From Xylophilus ampelinus (GTDB lineage: Bacteria; Pseudomonadota; Gammaproteobacteria; Burkholderiales; Burkholderiaceae_C), in NCBI RefSeq assembly GCF_901875635.1, contig NZ_CABFMN010000071.1, positions 1 to 64,000 of the forward strand: DNA of 64,000 bases, written 5' to 3'. The first letter of the stretch is position 1; each line of letters begins with the position of its first letter. The position numbers were made by a program, and so were the translations under genes. The notes under the pieces are model-generated. The model had not been told where the DNA came from, made no database searches, and saw only the letters and a program-made list of their open reading frames with translations. Below, piece after piece: positions 44,743 through 53,647 of the stretch.

Positions 44743-46020
44743 ATGTCCAACAGCCCCCTCTCCTACGTCCACCCCTCCCCCACCAGCCCCTGGGGCACCT
44801 ACCTCTCCCAGGTCGACCGCGTCATCCCCTACCTGGGCCACCTGGCCCGCTGGTCCGAGACGCTCAAGCGTCCCAAGCGCGCGCTGATCGTGGACGTGCC
44901 GATCGAGATGGACAACGGCACGATCGCCCATTACGAGGGCTACCGCGTGCAGCACAACATGAGCCGCGGTCCGGGCAAGGGCGGGGTGCGCTTCCACCCC
45001 GACGTGACGCTCGAAGAGGTGATGGCGCTCTCGGCCTGGATGACCGTCAAATGCGCGGCGGTGAACCTGCCGTACGGCGGCGCCAAGGGCGGCATCCGCG
45101 TCGACCCCAAGACGCTGTCGCGCAACGAGCTGGAAAAGGTCACACGCCGCTACACGAGCGAGATCGGGCTGATCATCGGCCCGCACTCCGACATTCCCGC
45201 CCCCGACGTGAACACCAACGGCCAGATCATGGCCTGGATGATGGACACGTACTCGATGAACACCGGCTCCACGGCCACGGGCGTGGTCACGGGCAAGCCG
45301 ATCCACCTGGGCGGCTCGCTGGGCCGGGTGAAGGCCACGGGCCGCGGCGTGTTCGTGACCGGGCGCGAGGCGGCGCGGCGGATGGGACTCGACCTGCGCG
45401 GCGCACGCGTGGCGGTGCAGGGCTTCGGCAACGTGGGCTCGGTGGCCGCGGAGTTGTTCGCCGAAGCGGGCGCCAAGGTGGTGGCGGTGCAGGACCACAC
45501 GGGCACGCTGGCCAACGACAAGGGCTTCGACATGCCGGCGCTGATGGCCTTCTCCAGGGACCAGGGCGGCATCATGGGCTTCAAGGACGGCGAAAAGGTC
45601 GACAACGACGCCTTCTGGGACGTGAAGTGCGACATCCTGATCCCGGCCGCGCTGGAAGGCCAGATCACGGCCGAGCGGGCGCGCAAGATCAGCGCGCGCC
45701 TGGTGCTCGAGGGCGCCAATGGCCCGACGGTGCCCGAGGCGGACGACATCCTGGCGGAGCGCGGGGTGCTGGTGGTGCCCGATGTGATCTGCAACGCCGG
45801 CGGCGTGACGGTGTCGTATTTCGAATGGGTGCAGGATTTCTCCTCCTTCTTCTGGACCGAGGACGAGATCAACCAGCGGCTGGACCGCATCATGGTGGGC
45901 GCCTTCGACCACATCTGGGCCAAGGGCGAGCAGCACAAGATTTCGCTGCGCACTGCCACCTATGCGGTGGCTTGCGAGCGGATCCTGATCGCGCGCGAAG
46001 AGCGCGGGTTGTATCCCTGA
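44743..46020 (+). CDS. gdhA: NAD(P)-dependent glutamate dehydrogenase
   Basis: 425 residues, Glu/Leu/Phe/Val dehydrogenase family. The N-terminal domain has the substrate site [15 protein letters not shown] and the catalytic Lys in [16 protein letters not shown]; the Rossmann domain has [21 protein letters not shown]-terminal [15 protein letters not shown] is typical of hexameric bacterial GDH of ~420-430 residues. Interconverts glutamate and 2-oxoglutarate plus ammonia. Monocistronic on the plus strand, separated from the glycan locus by ~235 bp with no gene. Coenzyme preference uncertain. Confidence 0.95.
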   Translation: MSNSPLSYVHPSPTSPWGTYLSQVDRVIPYLGHLARWSETLKRPKRALIVDVPIEMDNGTIAHYEGYRVQHNMSRGPGKGGVRFHPDVTLEEVMALSAWMTVKCAAVNLPYGGAKGGIRVDPKTLSRNELEKVTRRYTSEIGLIIGPHSDIPAPDVNTNGQIMAWMMDTYSMNTGSTATGVVTGKPIHLGGSLGRVKATGRGVFVTGREAARRMGLDLRGARVAVQGFGNVGSVAAELFAEAGAKVVAVQDHTGTLANDKGFDMPALMAFSRDQGGIMGFKDGEKVDNDAFWDVKCDILIPAALEGQITAERARKISARLVLEGANGPTVPEADDILAERGVLVVPDVICNAGGVTVSYFEWVQDFSSFFWTEDEINQRLDRIMVGAFDHIWAKGEQHKISLRTATYAVACERILIAREERGLYP

Positions 46021-46107
46021 TTGGGGGCCTGCCGCTTGCTGGGGGCCGTCCTGCGCGAGCGGGTCGGAACACGAGTGAAGCGCCGCGAGCAGATCGACCG
46101 CCGGATG

Positions 46108-46141
46108 CCCTCACCCCCGCCCTCTCCCAGAGGGAGAGGGC
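46108..46141 (+). repeat. CTCTCCC/GGGAGAG palindrome, copy D3 (half)
   Basis: CCCTCACCCCCGCCCTCTCC, then CAGAGGGAGAGGG. The second arm GGGAGAGGG lies 6 bp before the ATG at 46146 and can act as a Shine-Dalgarno site for the kinase gene. Confidence 0.7.
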
Positions 46142-46145
46142 GTGA

Positions 46146-46808
46146 ATGCGGGGCGGCGCCACAATGGTCGGCATGCCGCTGCCGCCGATCCCGACCGACG
46201 CCATTGCCCGCATCGATGCCTTGCTCGCCCCCGGCCGGCGGGTGCTGCTGGGGCTGACGGGGCCGCCCGGCGCGGGCAAGTCCACGCTGGCCGAGGCGCT
46301 GGCGGCGCATTTCGGCGCGCGGGCGCAGATCGTGCCGATGGACGGTTTTCACCTGGCCAACGCCGAGCTGCTGCGGCTGGGCCGTGCTGGCCGCAAGGGC
46401 GCGCCCGACACCTTCGACGCCGCGGGCTACGTCGCCTTGCTGGCGCGGTTGCGCGCCCAGCGGCCGGGCGATGCACCGGTCTACGCCCCGGCCTTCCATC
46501 GCGAGATCGAGGAGGCGGTGGCGGGTAGCATTCCAATTCAGCCTGAAACGACGCTGTTGATCGCCGAAGGCAACTATTTGCTGTTCGATGAAGGCGACTG
46601 GGCAGGCGTTCGCCCCCTCCTCGACGCCTGCTGGTACGTGGGCGGCGACGACGACCTCCGCGTGCAGCGCCTGGTCGCCCGGCACGAGGCCTTCGGCCGC
46701 AGCCCGGCCGACGCACGCGCCTGGGTGGCCGGCACCGACGAGCCCAACGCTCGCCGCATCGCGGCCACGCGCGAGCGGGCCGACCATGTCTTTTGCTGGG
46801 TCGGCTGA
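46146..46808 (+). CDS. P-loop nucleoside/nucleotide kinase-like protein
   Basis: 220 residues from ATG 46146; ATGs at 46164 and 46173 are alternatives. Walker A GPPGAGKST (~39-47), then QIVPMDGFHLANAELLRLG, YAPAFHREIEEAVAG, LLIAEGNYLLFDEGDW, matching the uridine kinase/phosphoribulokinase-like family (often annotated 'nucleoside/nucleotide kinase family' or fructose-type kinase). Phosphorylates a small metabolite with ATP; substrate uncertain. The preferred start uses purine-rich sequence from a palindromic repeat as its ribosome site. Mid-gene codons (GGTAGCATTCCAATTCAG) are less GC-biased. Confidence 0.85.
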   Translation: MRGGATMVGMPLPPIPTDAIARIDALLAPGRRVLLGLTGPPGAGKSTLAEALAAHFGARAQIVPMDGFHLANAELLRLGRAGRKGAPDTFDAAGYVALLARLRAQRPGDAPVYAPAFHREIEEAVAGSIPIQPETTLLIAEGNYLLFDEGDWAGVRPLLDACWYVGGDDDLRVQRLVARHEAFGRSPADARAWVAGTDEPNARRIAATRERADHVFCWVG

Positions 46809-46900
46809 CAGCGCACCCGGGCAGGGCGCCCGTATCATCAATGGCTGTTCACCGATCGCGTCGATTCAGGCACGATCCTTTCCTACTTCGCCCCCGCTTG

Positions 46901-47500
46901 ATGGCCCTGCCTGCCACCGATGCCCGCCGCGCCCCGGCGAACGCCCACGACCCCCGCGATGCGCTGCGGCGGGCCACGGCGCACCTGCACGCGGAGGTGG
47001 ATGCGAGCATGCCGCTGGCACGCCCGAACCCCTCGCTGGCCGATTACCAGTGCCACCTGGCCCTGCTGGCCGACTGGGTGGATGCCCTGCGTGCGCTGCC
47101 CATGGATGTCGAGCGACTGGATGACGAGGCACGACGCGTCGACGCGGACTTGGCCGAATGTGAGCGCCTGCTCAACACCCCGCATCGAGACCAGCCGCAG
47201 CCGCCGCCTTCCCCTGCCACAGCGCCTGGCCCTTTTGGCTGGGGCGTCGCCTACGTGATCGAGGGCTCGCGCCTGGGCGGGCAAGTGATGTACCGCCGCC
47301 TCGCCGACGCGCTGGCGCCGCACTCCCTGGCCTACCTGCGAGGCGCCGGCCGCGACACGGGCGCCCGCTGGGCTGCCTTTCTTGCCGAGCTGCGCCAGCA
47401 ACTGCGCACCGACGACGACGTCCGCGCTGCTTGCGATGGCGCTGCGCAGGCATTCGCGCTGCTCCTGGCCTGCCGCCGCGCGGGGGAGCGTGCCGCATGA
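46901..47500 (+). CDS. bphO: Biliverdin-producing heme oxygenase
   Basis: 199 residues. Opens heme to biliverdin IX-alpha, the phytochrome chromophore. The proximal-His region ATAHLHAEVD (~25-34) is followed by PNPSLADYQCHLALLADW and the distal-helix segment GWGVAYVIEGSRLGGQVMYR with the Gly-rich kink. The TGA stop overlaps the bphP ATG (ATGA), so the pair is translationally coupled: chromophore synthesis and apoprotein are made together. Confidence 0.9.
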   Translation: MALPATDARRAPANAHDPRDALRRATAHLHAEVDASMPLARPNPSLADYQCHLALLADWVDALRALPMDVERLDDEARRVDADLAECERLLNTPHRDQPQPPPSPATAPGPFGWGVAYVIEGSRLGGQVMYRRLADALAPHSLAYLRGAGRDTGARWAAFLAELRQQLRTDDDVRAACDGAAQAFALLLACRRAGERAA

Positions 47501-49716
47501 CGCTGGTCGCCACGGCCGCTCCACCGATCACACTGGACAACTGCGACCGCGAGCCGATCCACATCCCCGGCCTGGTGCAGCCGCACGGCGCGCTGCTGGC
47601 CTTCGATGCGCAGGGCCGCGCCACGCACGTCAGCGCCAATGCAGCAACCCTGCTGGGCGTGCCGCTGCCGTTGCCGGGTGCCGCGCTGTCGCCCGGCGAC
47701 TTCGGCGGCGACGCCGAGGTGCACGCGCTGATCGCCGCCGCGCTCGCCGATGCCGCCGAGGGCCAGCCCCAGGCCGCCGAAGTGCGCCTGGGCGGCCGCG
47801 TGTTCGATTTCGTCGCCCATCGCGTGGGCACCGAGGCCGTCGCCGAGTTCGAGCTGCGCCCTGTGGCCGATGACGCGGTGGCCGACTTCGCCCTTAAGGC
47901 GCACCGGGCGATGGACCGCCTCAAGCGCCAGACCAGCACCGACGCCCTGCTGGCGCTGGCCGTGGGCGCGGTGCGCGCGCTCACCGGCTTCGACCGCGTG
48001 ATGGCCTACCGCTTCCGGCACGACGACAGCGGCGAGGTGGTGGCCGAAGAGAAGGTCGACGCGCTGGAACCCTTCGCCGGCCGCCGCTACCCGGCCAGCG
48101 ATATTCCGGCCCAGGCGCGGCGCCTGTACGTGGTCAACACGCTGCGGCTGATCGCCGACGTGCAGGCCGCACCGGTGGCGGTGACGGCCGCCAGCGCCGC
48201 GCTGCCGCCGCTGGACATGAGCCACTGCCTGCTGCGCAGCGTGTCGCCCATCCACATCGAGTACCTGCGCAACATGGGCGTGGGTGCGTCGATGAGCATC
48301 TCGATCGTGGTGCAGGGCAAGCTGTGGGGGATGCTGGCCTGCCACCACCGCACGGCCCTGCAGGTGCCCTACTCCGTGCGCATGGCGTGCGACGTGCTGG
48401 CCCAGGTGCTGGCGGCCAATGTGCAGAGCCTGCTGGCGCGCGAGGACGCCCGGCGCGCCGAAGACGGCGCTCGGCTGCGCGCCCGCCTGATCGAAGCCGT
48501 GCTGCATGCCGACGACCCGGTGAATGCGCTGGCCTCGATGGCCGGCGACATCGGCACGGCCTTCGAGGCCCAGGCGGTGGTGGTGGCCGAAGACGCCAAG
48601 CTGGTGGTGCACGGCGACCTGCCGCGTGACATGGCCAGCCGCCTGGTGCAATGGCTGACCGGCCCCGATGCGCCGGCCGGCCAGGTGGTCGAGAGCCATC
48701 GCCTCGCCGAACTGTCGGCCTCGTTGACGGACGAGGCCGGCGTGTGGGCGGGCATGCTGGCCTTGCGCTTCGACGAGCTGGCCGACGGCTGGCTGGTGCT
48801 GCTGCGCAAGGAGCAGATCGAGACCATCCACTGGGGCGGCCGGCCCGAGAAGGAGTACGTCAGCGGCCCGCTGGGCCCGCGCCTCACGCCGCGCGGCTCC
48901 TTCGACGTCTGGAAGCAGGAGGTGCGCGGCACCAGCGTGCCATGGACCGAAAGCGAACGCACCCTGGGCTGGCAGCTGCTCGACGAGCTGGCGCGCGCCA
49001 ATGCCGCGCGCATGACCGAGCTCAACCGCGCCCGCACCCAGCTGCTGGCCATGCTGGGCCACGACCTGCGCGACCCGCTGCAGTCGATCGCGATGGCTGC
49101 GCGCGTGCTGGAGCGCAGCCCTGCCGACTCGCCCGACGCCTCAACGGGCAGCCGCCTCGGGCAGCGCATCCAGTCCTCGAGCAGCCGCATGGCGCGGCTG
49201 ATCGGCCAGGTGCTCGATGCCTCGCGGCTGCAGACCGGCCTGGGCCTGCAGATGCAGTTCGCCGAGGTCGACCTGTCGCGCGTGCTGGAAGACCTGCTCG
49301 ACGAGGCGCACACGGCCCACCCGGGCGTGAGCCTCATCAAGGAGATGCCCCCGAGCCTGCTCGCGCATGCCGATGCCGACCGCATCGCGCAGGTCTTCGC
49401 CAACCTGGTCAGCAATGCGCGCCACCACGGCACACCGGGCGAGCCGGTGATCGTGCAGTTGTCGGTGCAGGGCGACGAGGTGCACTTCGACGTGAGCAAC
49501 AGCGCCCCGCCGATCGCACCCGATCTGGTGCCGCACCTGTTCAACGCCTTCAAGCGGCAGACGCAGCCCAACGCGCGCAACAGGGGTGGGCTGGGGCTGG
49601 GGCTGCACATCGCGCGCGCCATCGCAGTGGCGCACGGCGGCACCATCGACTACACCCACGCCGACCCGTACGTGGTGTTCTCGGCCCGCTTTCCGCTGCG
49701 GCCGCCGGCGGGCTGA
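47497..49716 (+). CDS. bphP: Bacteriophytochrome sensor histidine kinase
   Basis: 739 residues: PAS (~15-110), GAF (~135-310), PHY (~325-490), HisKA (~515-585), HATPase_c (~625-735). The biliverdin-binding Cys16 is in LDNCDREPIHIPG. GAF residues include GRRYPASDIPAQARRLY (~196) with the key Asp, SPIHIEYLRNMGVGASMSIS with the conserved His, and ACHH. The PHY tongue has the PRGSF motif. Kinase: H522 in MLGHDLRDPLQSIA, N-box NLVSNARHH, G-box GGLGLGLHIARAIA. Cytoplasmic red/far-red sensor. Follows bphO with a 4-bp overlap. A single-domain response regulator is encoded 0.9 kb downstream on the opposite strand and could be its partner. Confidence 0.96.
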   Translation: MTLVATAAPPITLDNCDREPIHIPGLVQPHGALLAFDAQGRATHVSANAATLLGVPLPLPGAALSPGDFGGDAEVHALIAAALADAAEGQPQAAEVRLGGRVFDFVAHRVGTEAVAEFELRPVADDAVADFALKAHRAMDRLKRQTSTDALLALAVGAVRALTGFDRVMAYRFRHDDSGEVVAEEKVDALEPFAGRRYPASDIPAQARRLYVVNTLRLIADVQAAPVAVTAASAALPPLDMSHCLLRSVSPIHIEYLRNMGVGASMSISIVVQGKLWGMLACHHRTALQVPYSVRMACDVLAQVLAANVQSLLAREDARRAEDGARLRARLIEAVLHADDPVNALASMAGDIGTAFEAQAVVVAEDAKLVVHGDLPRDMASRLVQWLTGPDAPAGQVVESHRLAELSASLTDEAGVWAGMLALRFDELADGWLVLLRKEQIETIHWGGRPEKEYVSGPLGPRLTPRGSFDVWKQEVRGTSVPWTESERTLGWQLLDELARANAARMTELNRARTQLLAMLGHDLRDPLQSIAMAARVLERSPADSPDASTGSRLGQRIQSSSSRMARLIGQVLDASRLQTGLGLQMQFAEVDLSRVLEDLLDEAHTAHPGVSLIKEMPPSLLAHADADRIAQVFANLVSNARHHGTPGEPVIVQLSVQGDEVHFDVSNSAPPIAPDLVPHLFNAFKRQTQPNARNRGGLGLGLHIARAIAVAHGGTIDYTHADPYVVFSARFPLRPPAG

Positions 49717-49725
49717 AGTCCTGAA

Positions 49726-49785
49726 CTAAAAGTGGCTGCAACGCCCGTCCTGCGGGCGCAAGCAGCTATGATTTTGGTAGCAATC
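49726..49785 (-). repeat. Dispersed 35-nt-core repeat, copy A8 (intergenic)
   Basis: Minus-strand order: TTGCTACCAAAATCA, core TAGCTGCTTGCGCCCGCAGG...GGGCGTTGCAGCC (35 nt), ACTTTTAG. Begins 10 bp after the bphP stop. Well-preserved CGCCCG/CGGGCG hairpin. Confidence 0.85.
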
Positions 49786-49890
49786 GAGCGATGGCGACGC
49801 CGTGCGGGAACATCCGCGGCGCCCCTGGCTCGAACGCGGCGGCCGCCTTCTCGGGCAGCATCGACCCATCCTCCTCGCCGATCGAACCCC

Positions 49891-50691
49891 ATGCCTGCCA
49901 CCCCGCCCGCGCCCTTCTCCGCATCCGCTCAGGCCGGGGCCGCGCGCCGACCCGCATGGTGCTGGCCAGCCGCAGCACTCGGCGCCTTGCTGCTGGCGGC
50001 GTGTGGCTCGTCCGGCCCGCGGCCGGTGAAGCACTACGACCCCGAGGCCTTCGACTCCACGACCACGCACACCCGCACCTACGGCGTGGAGCAGGGCCGC
50101 ACCTGCGAGGCGGCGCGGCGCGCGCTGCTGAGCCAGGGCTACCTCATCACCACCGCCACGGCGGAGCAGGTCACCGGCCGCAAGAACTTCCAGCCCGAGG
50201 GCGAGGTGCACCTGGAGGTGGAGTTCCGCGTCGTCTGCGCCAACGAGCAGGCCGGCGCGCGCGGCTCGATCGCCTTCGCCACCGCGGTGCAGGAGCGCTA
50301 CGAGCTCAAGAAGGTCAACAGCTCGGCCAGCGTGGGGGTGGGTGCGATCGGCTCGGTGTCGCTGCCTTTCAATGCCAGCAACGACGCGATGGTGAAGGTG
50401 GCGAGCCAGACGCTCACCGACGAGGGCTTCTACGAGCGCTTCTTCGCACTGATCGAGCGCTACCTGGGCTCGCCCTACCCGCCCGAATCGCGCCGCGGGC
50501 CGCCGGAGCCGCCGCTGCTCACCGAGCCGGTGGCCACGCCGGTCGTGCCGGCGTCGGCGCTGGCTGCCGAGCCGCTGGCGGCGCATCCCTTGCCGCCCGA
50601 AGCCCCGACGCCGCCCGCGGCGACCGCCAGGGACGAGCCGGCCGCGCCGCCTACGAGTGCGCCGGTGCCGTTGACGGCGAATCGGGGTTAG
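49891..50691 (+). CDS. DUF2242 family lipoprotein
   Basis: 266 residues from ATG 49891. Lipoprotein signal peptide with lipobox LLLAAC (~33-38). The conserved domain has VKHYDPEAFDSTTTHTRTYG, EAARRALLSQGYLITTATAE, VTGRKNFQPEGEVHLEVEFR and KKVNSSASVGVGAIGSVSLP, as in DUF2242. A Pro/Ala-rich C-terminal tail (~205-266) is low complexity. Likely outer-membrane or periplasmic. The 3' end overlaps the convergent response-regulator gene by 41 bp. Function unknown. Confidence 0.82.
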   Translation: MPATPPAPFSASAQAGAARRPAWCWPAAALGALLLAACGSSGPRPVKHYDPEAFDSTTTHTRTYGVEQGRTCEAARRALLSQGYLITTATAEQVTGRKNFQPEGEVHLEVEFRVVCANEQAGARGSIAFATAVQERYELKKVNSSASVGVGAIGSVSLPFNASNDAMVKVASQTLTDEGFYERFFALIERYLGSPYPPESRRGPPEPPLLTEPVATPVVPASALAAEPLAAHPLPPEAPTPPAATARDEPAAPPTSAPVPLTANRG

Positions 50692-51073
50692 GACAGCCGC
50701 CGCCCCCGCGCAAGGCCTCGAGCGCCTCGGCCAGCGCGTCGATGCCGAAGGGCTTCTGGAGCCAGCGCGCCCCGGGCAGGGGCTTGGCCGGCGCCGGCTG
50801 GCCGGTGGCGAAGAGGATGCGGATCGGGTGCTTCGCGCGCAGCGACGCGGCGAGGTCCAGGCCCGAGAGGGCCGGCAGGCCGACATCGGTCATCACCACG
50901 TCGAAGGCGCCGTCGAAGTAGCGCGACTGCGCCGACTCGGCCGTGCCCACGCCGGTGGCCCAATGGCCCAGGGCCTGCAGCATCTCGACGGTGGTGGCGA
51001 GCGTGGCGGGATCGTCCTCGACCACCAGCACGCGCAAAGGGCGTTCGGGGTCGGATAGGGGGGCGGGACTCAT
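50651..51073 (-). CDS. Single-domain (CheY-like) response regulator
   Basis: 140 residues: one receiver domain with no output domain. Acidic pocket VVEDD (~17-21), phosphorylation Asp63 in VVMTDVGLP, Thr90 in FATGQ and Lys107 in LQKPFG. The short C-terminal tail is Gly/Ser/Pro-rich and its last 13 codons overlap the convergent DUF2242 gene. It may take phosphate from the nearby bacteriophytochrome kinase (inference from position) or act in a phosphorelay. Confidence 0.9.
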   Translation of the reverse strand: MSPAPLSDPERPLRVLVVEDDPATLATTVEMLQALGHWATGVGTAESAQSRYFDGAFDVVMTDVGLPALSGLDLAASLRAKHPIRILFATGQPAPAKPLPGARWLQKPFGIDALAEALEALRGGGGCPNPDSPSTAPAHS

Positions 51074-51184
51074 GGCAGGCCACCACTCTAGTCGCCTGCC
51101 CCGTGCGGCGGAGTCTCCCGCACGACGGCGTTGTGTGTAGGAGCACAGCCATTGCGGCTCGCCCGCATGGCGCGCCGCGCTCCT

Positions 51185-52096
51185 TCAGCGCACCAGCGTC
51201 GACTTGCCGAACAGGCTCTCGATGAACTCCACCGCCAGCTCGGCCGTGCGGTTGCGCACGTCCAGCGCGGGGTTGATCTCGACCACGTCGAGCGAACCGA
51301 GCCGGCCGGTGTCCGCGATCATCTCCATGCACAACTGCATCTCGCGGTAGGTGGGCCCGCCGCGCACGCCGGTGCCCACGCCGGGCGCCACGTCGGGGTC
51401 GAGGCAGTCGAGGTCGAAGCTCACGTGCAGGTGGGTGTCGTCGTCCACGTCCTGCAGCGCCTCGACCATGGTGGTGCGCATGCCGTGCTCGTCGATGTGG
51501 CGCATGTCGTAGACCTGCAGGCCGAGCGTGCGGATGGCCTCGCGCTCGTCCGCATCGACGCTGCGGATGCCGATGAAGCGCAGCGCGTCGTGCCCCACCG
51601 CGGCGCGCTCGCCGCTCCAGCCGGTGAGTGCGGCCGGCCCGTGGCCCAGCAGGCAGGCCACCGGCATGCCATGCAGGTTGCCGCTGGGGCTGGTGGTCTC
51701 GGTGTTGACGTCGGAGTGCGCGTCGAGCCAGATCACGCGCAGCTTCCTGTTTCGCTTGCGCGCATGCCAGGCCACGGCGCTGATGGAGCCGATCGCCAGG
51801 CAGTGGTCGCCGCCCATGAGCAGCGGGACCTCGTGCGCGCCCAGCGCGGTGTCGACGGCGTCATACACGCTGCGGTTCCAGGCGACGACTTCGTCGAGGT
51901 GGCGCAACCCGCCTTCCGGCGGCTCGCCCCAGGGCGTGGCCGGGCCGGCGAGGTTGCCGCCGTCGACCACCGTCAGGCCCTGGCGCGAAAGCGTCTCGGC
52001 CAGCCCGGCCACGCGCAGGGCGTCCGGCCCCATGCCGGCGCCGCGGACGCTGGCGCCCACGTCGGTGGGGGCGCCGATGAGGCGGATGGTGGTCAT
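51185..52096 (-). CDS. rocF: Arginase
   Basis: 303 residues. Mn-dependent hydrolysis of arginine to ornithine and urea, cytoplasmic. Metal motifs of the ureohydrolase family: LLMGGDHCLAIGS, IWLDAHSDVNT, HVSFDLDCLDPDVAPGVGTG; also SGNLHGMPVACLLG and SLDVVEINPALD. N-terminal IRLIGAPTDVGASVRGAGMG is typical of arginases rather than agmatinases. Monocistronic; repeats lie in its upstream region. Confidence 0.95.
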   Translation of the reverse strand: MTTIRLIGAPTDVGASVRGAGMGPDALRVAGLAETLSRQGLTVVDGGNLAGPATPWGEPPEGGLRHLDEVVAWNRSVYDAVDTALGAHEVPLLMGGDHCLAIGSISAVAWHARKRNRKLRVIWLDAHSDVNTETTSPSGNLHGMPVACLLGHGPAALTGWSGERAAVGHDALRFIGIRSVDADEREAIRTLGLQVYDMRHIDEHGMRTTMVEALQDVDDDTHLHVSFDLDCLDPDVAPGVGTGVRGGPTYREMQLCMEMIADTGRLGSLDVVEINPALDVRNRTAELAVEFIESLFGKSTLVR

Positions 52097-52151
52097 GTGG
52101 AACTCCGTGGGATGGTGGCCGTTCGAGTGTACGGAGCGCCCGGAGTTTCAT

Positions 52152-52210
52152 GCCAAATCGGCCTCCAGCGCCCGCTGGACGGCCGCCCCCAGCTACTCTT
52201 TTGATAGCAA
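52152..52210 (-). repeat. Dispersed 35-nt-core repeat, copy A9 (diverged)
   Basis: Minus-strand order: TTGCTATCAAAAGAG, core TAGCTGGGGGCGGCCG...GGGCGCTGGAGGC (35 nt), CGATTTGGC. Both inner arms differ from the consensus, but the length is kept. Immediately followed by repeat B2. Confidence 0.65.
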
Positions 52211-52216
52211 CTTCCG

Positions 52217-52335
52217 CCACCCAGCCGGCGAGCGAAGCGAAGCCCCCAGGGCACCCGCGGAACTGGCTTGGCCAGGCCGCTGGGTGCGCCCCCCTCGCGC
52301 AGCGGAGGGGGGAGCCGCGAAGCGGCTTGGGGGGT
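52217..52335 (-). repeat. ~120-bp dispersed repeat, copy B2
   Basis: Inverse orientation of copy B1. It occupies most of the rocF-phasin gap (372 bp, otherwise without genes) up to ~135 bp before the phasin start. Confidence 0.85.
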
Positions 52336-52468
52336 GACTCTCCATTTGGGCATTTAGCCTAAGTTTCTGGAACTTCTGGTTTTCCTGGCCTAGGCCTTTG
52401 GCGGGATCATTCATCCATCGCGGCACCGTCCGCCCCACCTCCCCCTTCCCACTTCCAAGGACTCCACC

Positions 52469-53005
52469 ATGACCACCACCCTGCGCACCGTTGCCATCGA
52501 CGTCGTCGGCCAATACAACGCCGCCGGCAAGCACCTGCTGAACGCCTGGCGCACCGGCGCCGGCCGCATGATCGGCGGCGCGAGCACCCGCTACGCCGAC
52601 GCCGTCGGCACCAGCCAACTCCCCTTCGTCGGCGAAGACGTCAAGGCACGCCTGCTGGGCGCCCAGGAAAAGGTCGCCGGCTTCCTGGCCACCCGCCTGG
52701 AAAGCGACACCGCCTTCACCGAGAAGCTGATGGACACCGTGGCCGAGCGCACCGCCGGCGGCATCCAGTACGTGGCCGACGCCAGCCAGCGCGTGAACTC
52801 CGACATCGGCACCTCGGTGCTGAACACGCTGCAGGCCGTGCACCTGCCCTTCGCGCAGATCTCGCTGAAGGTCGCCGAGAAGGTCGCCGAAGGCGCCGGC
52901 AAGATCGAAGCCCGTGTGGCGGGCGACAAGGCAGAATCGGCCGAAGCCACCACGGTGCGCGCGAAGCCGGCCCGCCGCGCTGCGCGCAGCACCCGCCGCG
53001 CCTGA
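52469..53005 (+). CDS. Phasin family protein
   Basis: 178 residues, mostly amphipathic helix (FVGEDVKARLLGAQEKVAGF, VAERTAGGIQYVADASQRVN, LPFAQISLKVAEKVAEGAGK) with a basic C-terminus (RAKPARRAARSTRRA) as in granule-associated proteins that also contact DNA. Expected to coat polyhydroxyalkanoate granules. Good ribosome site AAGGA 10 bp before ATG. It starts a likely unit with the next gene. Exact phasin subclass uncertain. Confidence 0.75.
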   Translation: MTTTLRTVAIDVVGQYNAAGKHLLNAWRTGAGRMIGGASTRYADAVGTSQLPFVGEDVKARLLGAQEKVAGFLATRLESDTAFTEKLMDTVAERTAGGIQYVADASQRVNSDIGTSVLNTLQAVHLPFAQISLKVAEKVAEGAGKIEARVAGDKAESAEATTVRAKPARRAARSTRRA

Positions 53006-53081
53006 GCCCCCGCGCACTCCCGCCGCCGTGCCTCACGCGCGGCGGCCGCGCTGAGGCCCTGATCGCATCGACGGAGACACC

Positions 53082-53615
53082 ATGGCCACCCGACGCACCC
53101 GCCCCGAACCGGGCACTGGCACCGAAGAAAAAGCCGCCAAGGCCCCGGGCCCGGCGCCTCGCAGGAAGAAGGCCTCGGCGCCCCCAGCCGCAGCCAGGAA
53201 GCCGGCGCGCAAGCGCGCGGCACCAGCCGACGCGGCGGCACCGGACGACAAGGAGGCGCCCGCCCCTAGCGGGCTGTGGCGCGCCGGCCTCAAGGCGCTC
53301 GACACCGTGCGCCAGGACGTCACCCGCCGCCACACCAACGTGATCGAGACGCTGCTGGGCATCGCCCCGCCACGCCCCGATGCCGAGGGCAAGACGCAAG
53401 CGCGCGGCTTCCCCGGCCTCGAGACGCTGGGCCTGCGCAAGTTCGAGGACGTGTTCGACCAGCGTGTCGCGGCGGCGCTCGAGCGGCTGGGCGTGCCCAC
53501 CCGCGACGAGGTGACCGCCCTGCGCACGCAACTCGACGAGGCGCTAGCGCAGATCGAGCGGCTGCAAGGTGGCGTGCCGGCTGCGCGCAAGCGCGGCGGC
53601 AGCAAGCCACGCTGA
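53082..53615 (+). CDS. PHA granule-associated (PhaF/PhaI-like) protein
   Basis: 177 residues. Histone-like Lys/Ala/Pro/Arg-rich N-terminal ~60 residues (ARKPARKRAAPADAAAPD), then a helical phasin-like part (GLWRAGLKALDTVRQDVTRR, KFEDVFDQRVAAALERLGVP) and a C-terminal coiled coil with the DEVTALRTQLDEALAQIERL heptad pattern typical of PhaF/PhaI-type phasins. Likely links granules to DNA. The basic tail is N-terminal here, whereas in PhaF it is C-terminal. 76 bp after the first phasin gene. Confidence 0.7.
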   Translation: MATRRTRPEPGTGTEEKAAKAPGPAPRRKKASAPPAAARKPARKRAAPADAAAPDDKEAPAPSGLWRAGLKALDTVRQDVTRRHTNVIETLLGIAPPRPDAEGKTQARGFPGLETLGLRKFEDVFDQRVAAALERLGVPTRDEVTALRTQLDEALAQIERLQGGVPAARKRGGSKPR

Positions 53616-53647
53616 CGGCCCGCAGCGCAGCCTGCAGTCCTTGTCCT

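Noticed and set aside
49732..50691. Longer start for the DUF2242 lipoprotein at 49732
   Set aside because: The extension would run through repeat A8 and put the lipobox ~90 residues from the N-terminus; ATG 49891 gives a normal lipoprotein signal peptide.
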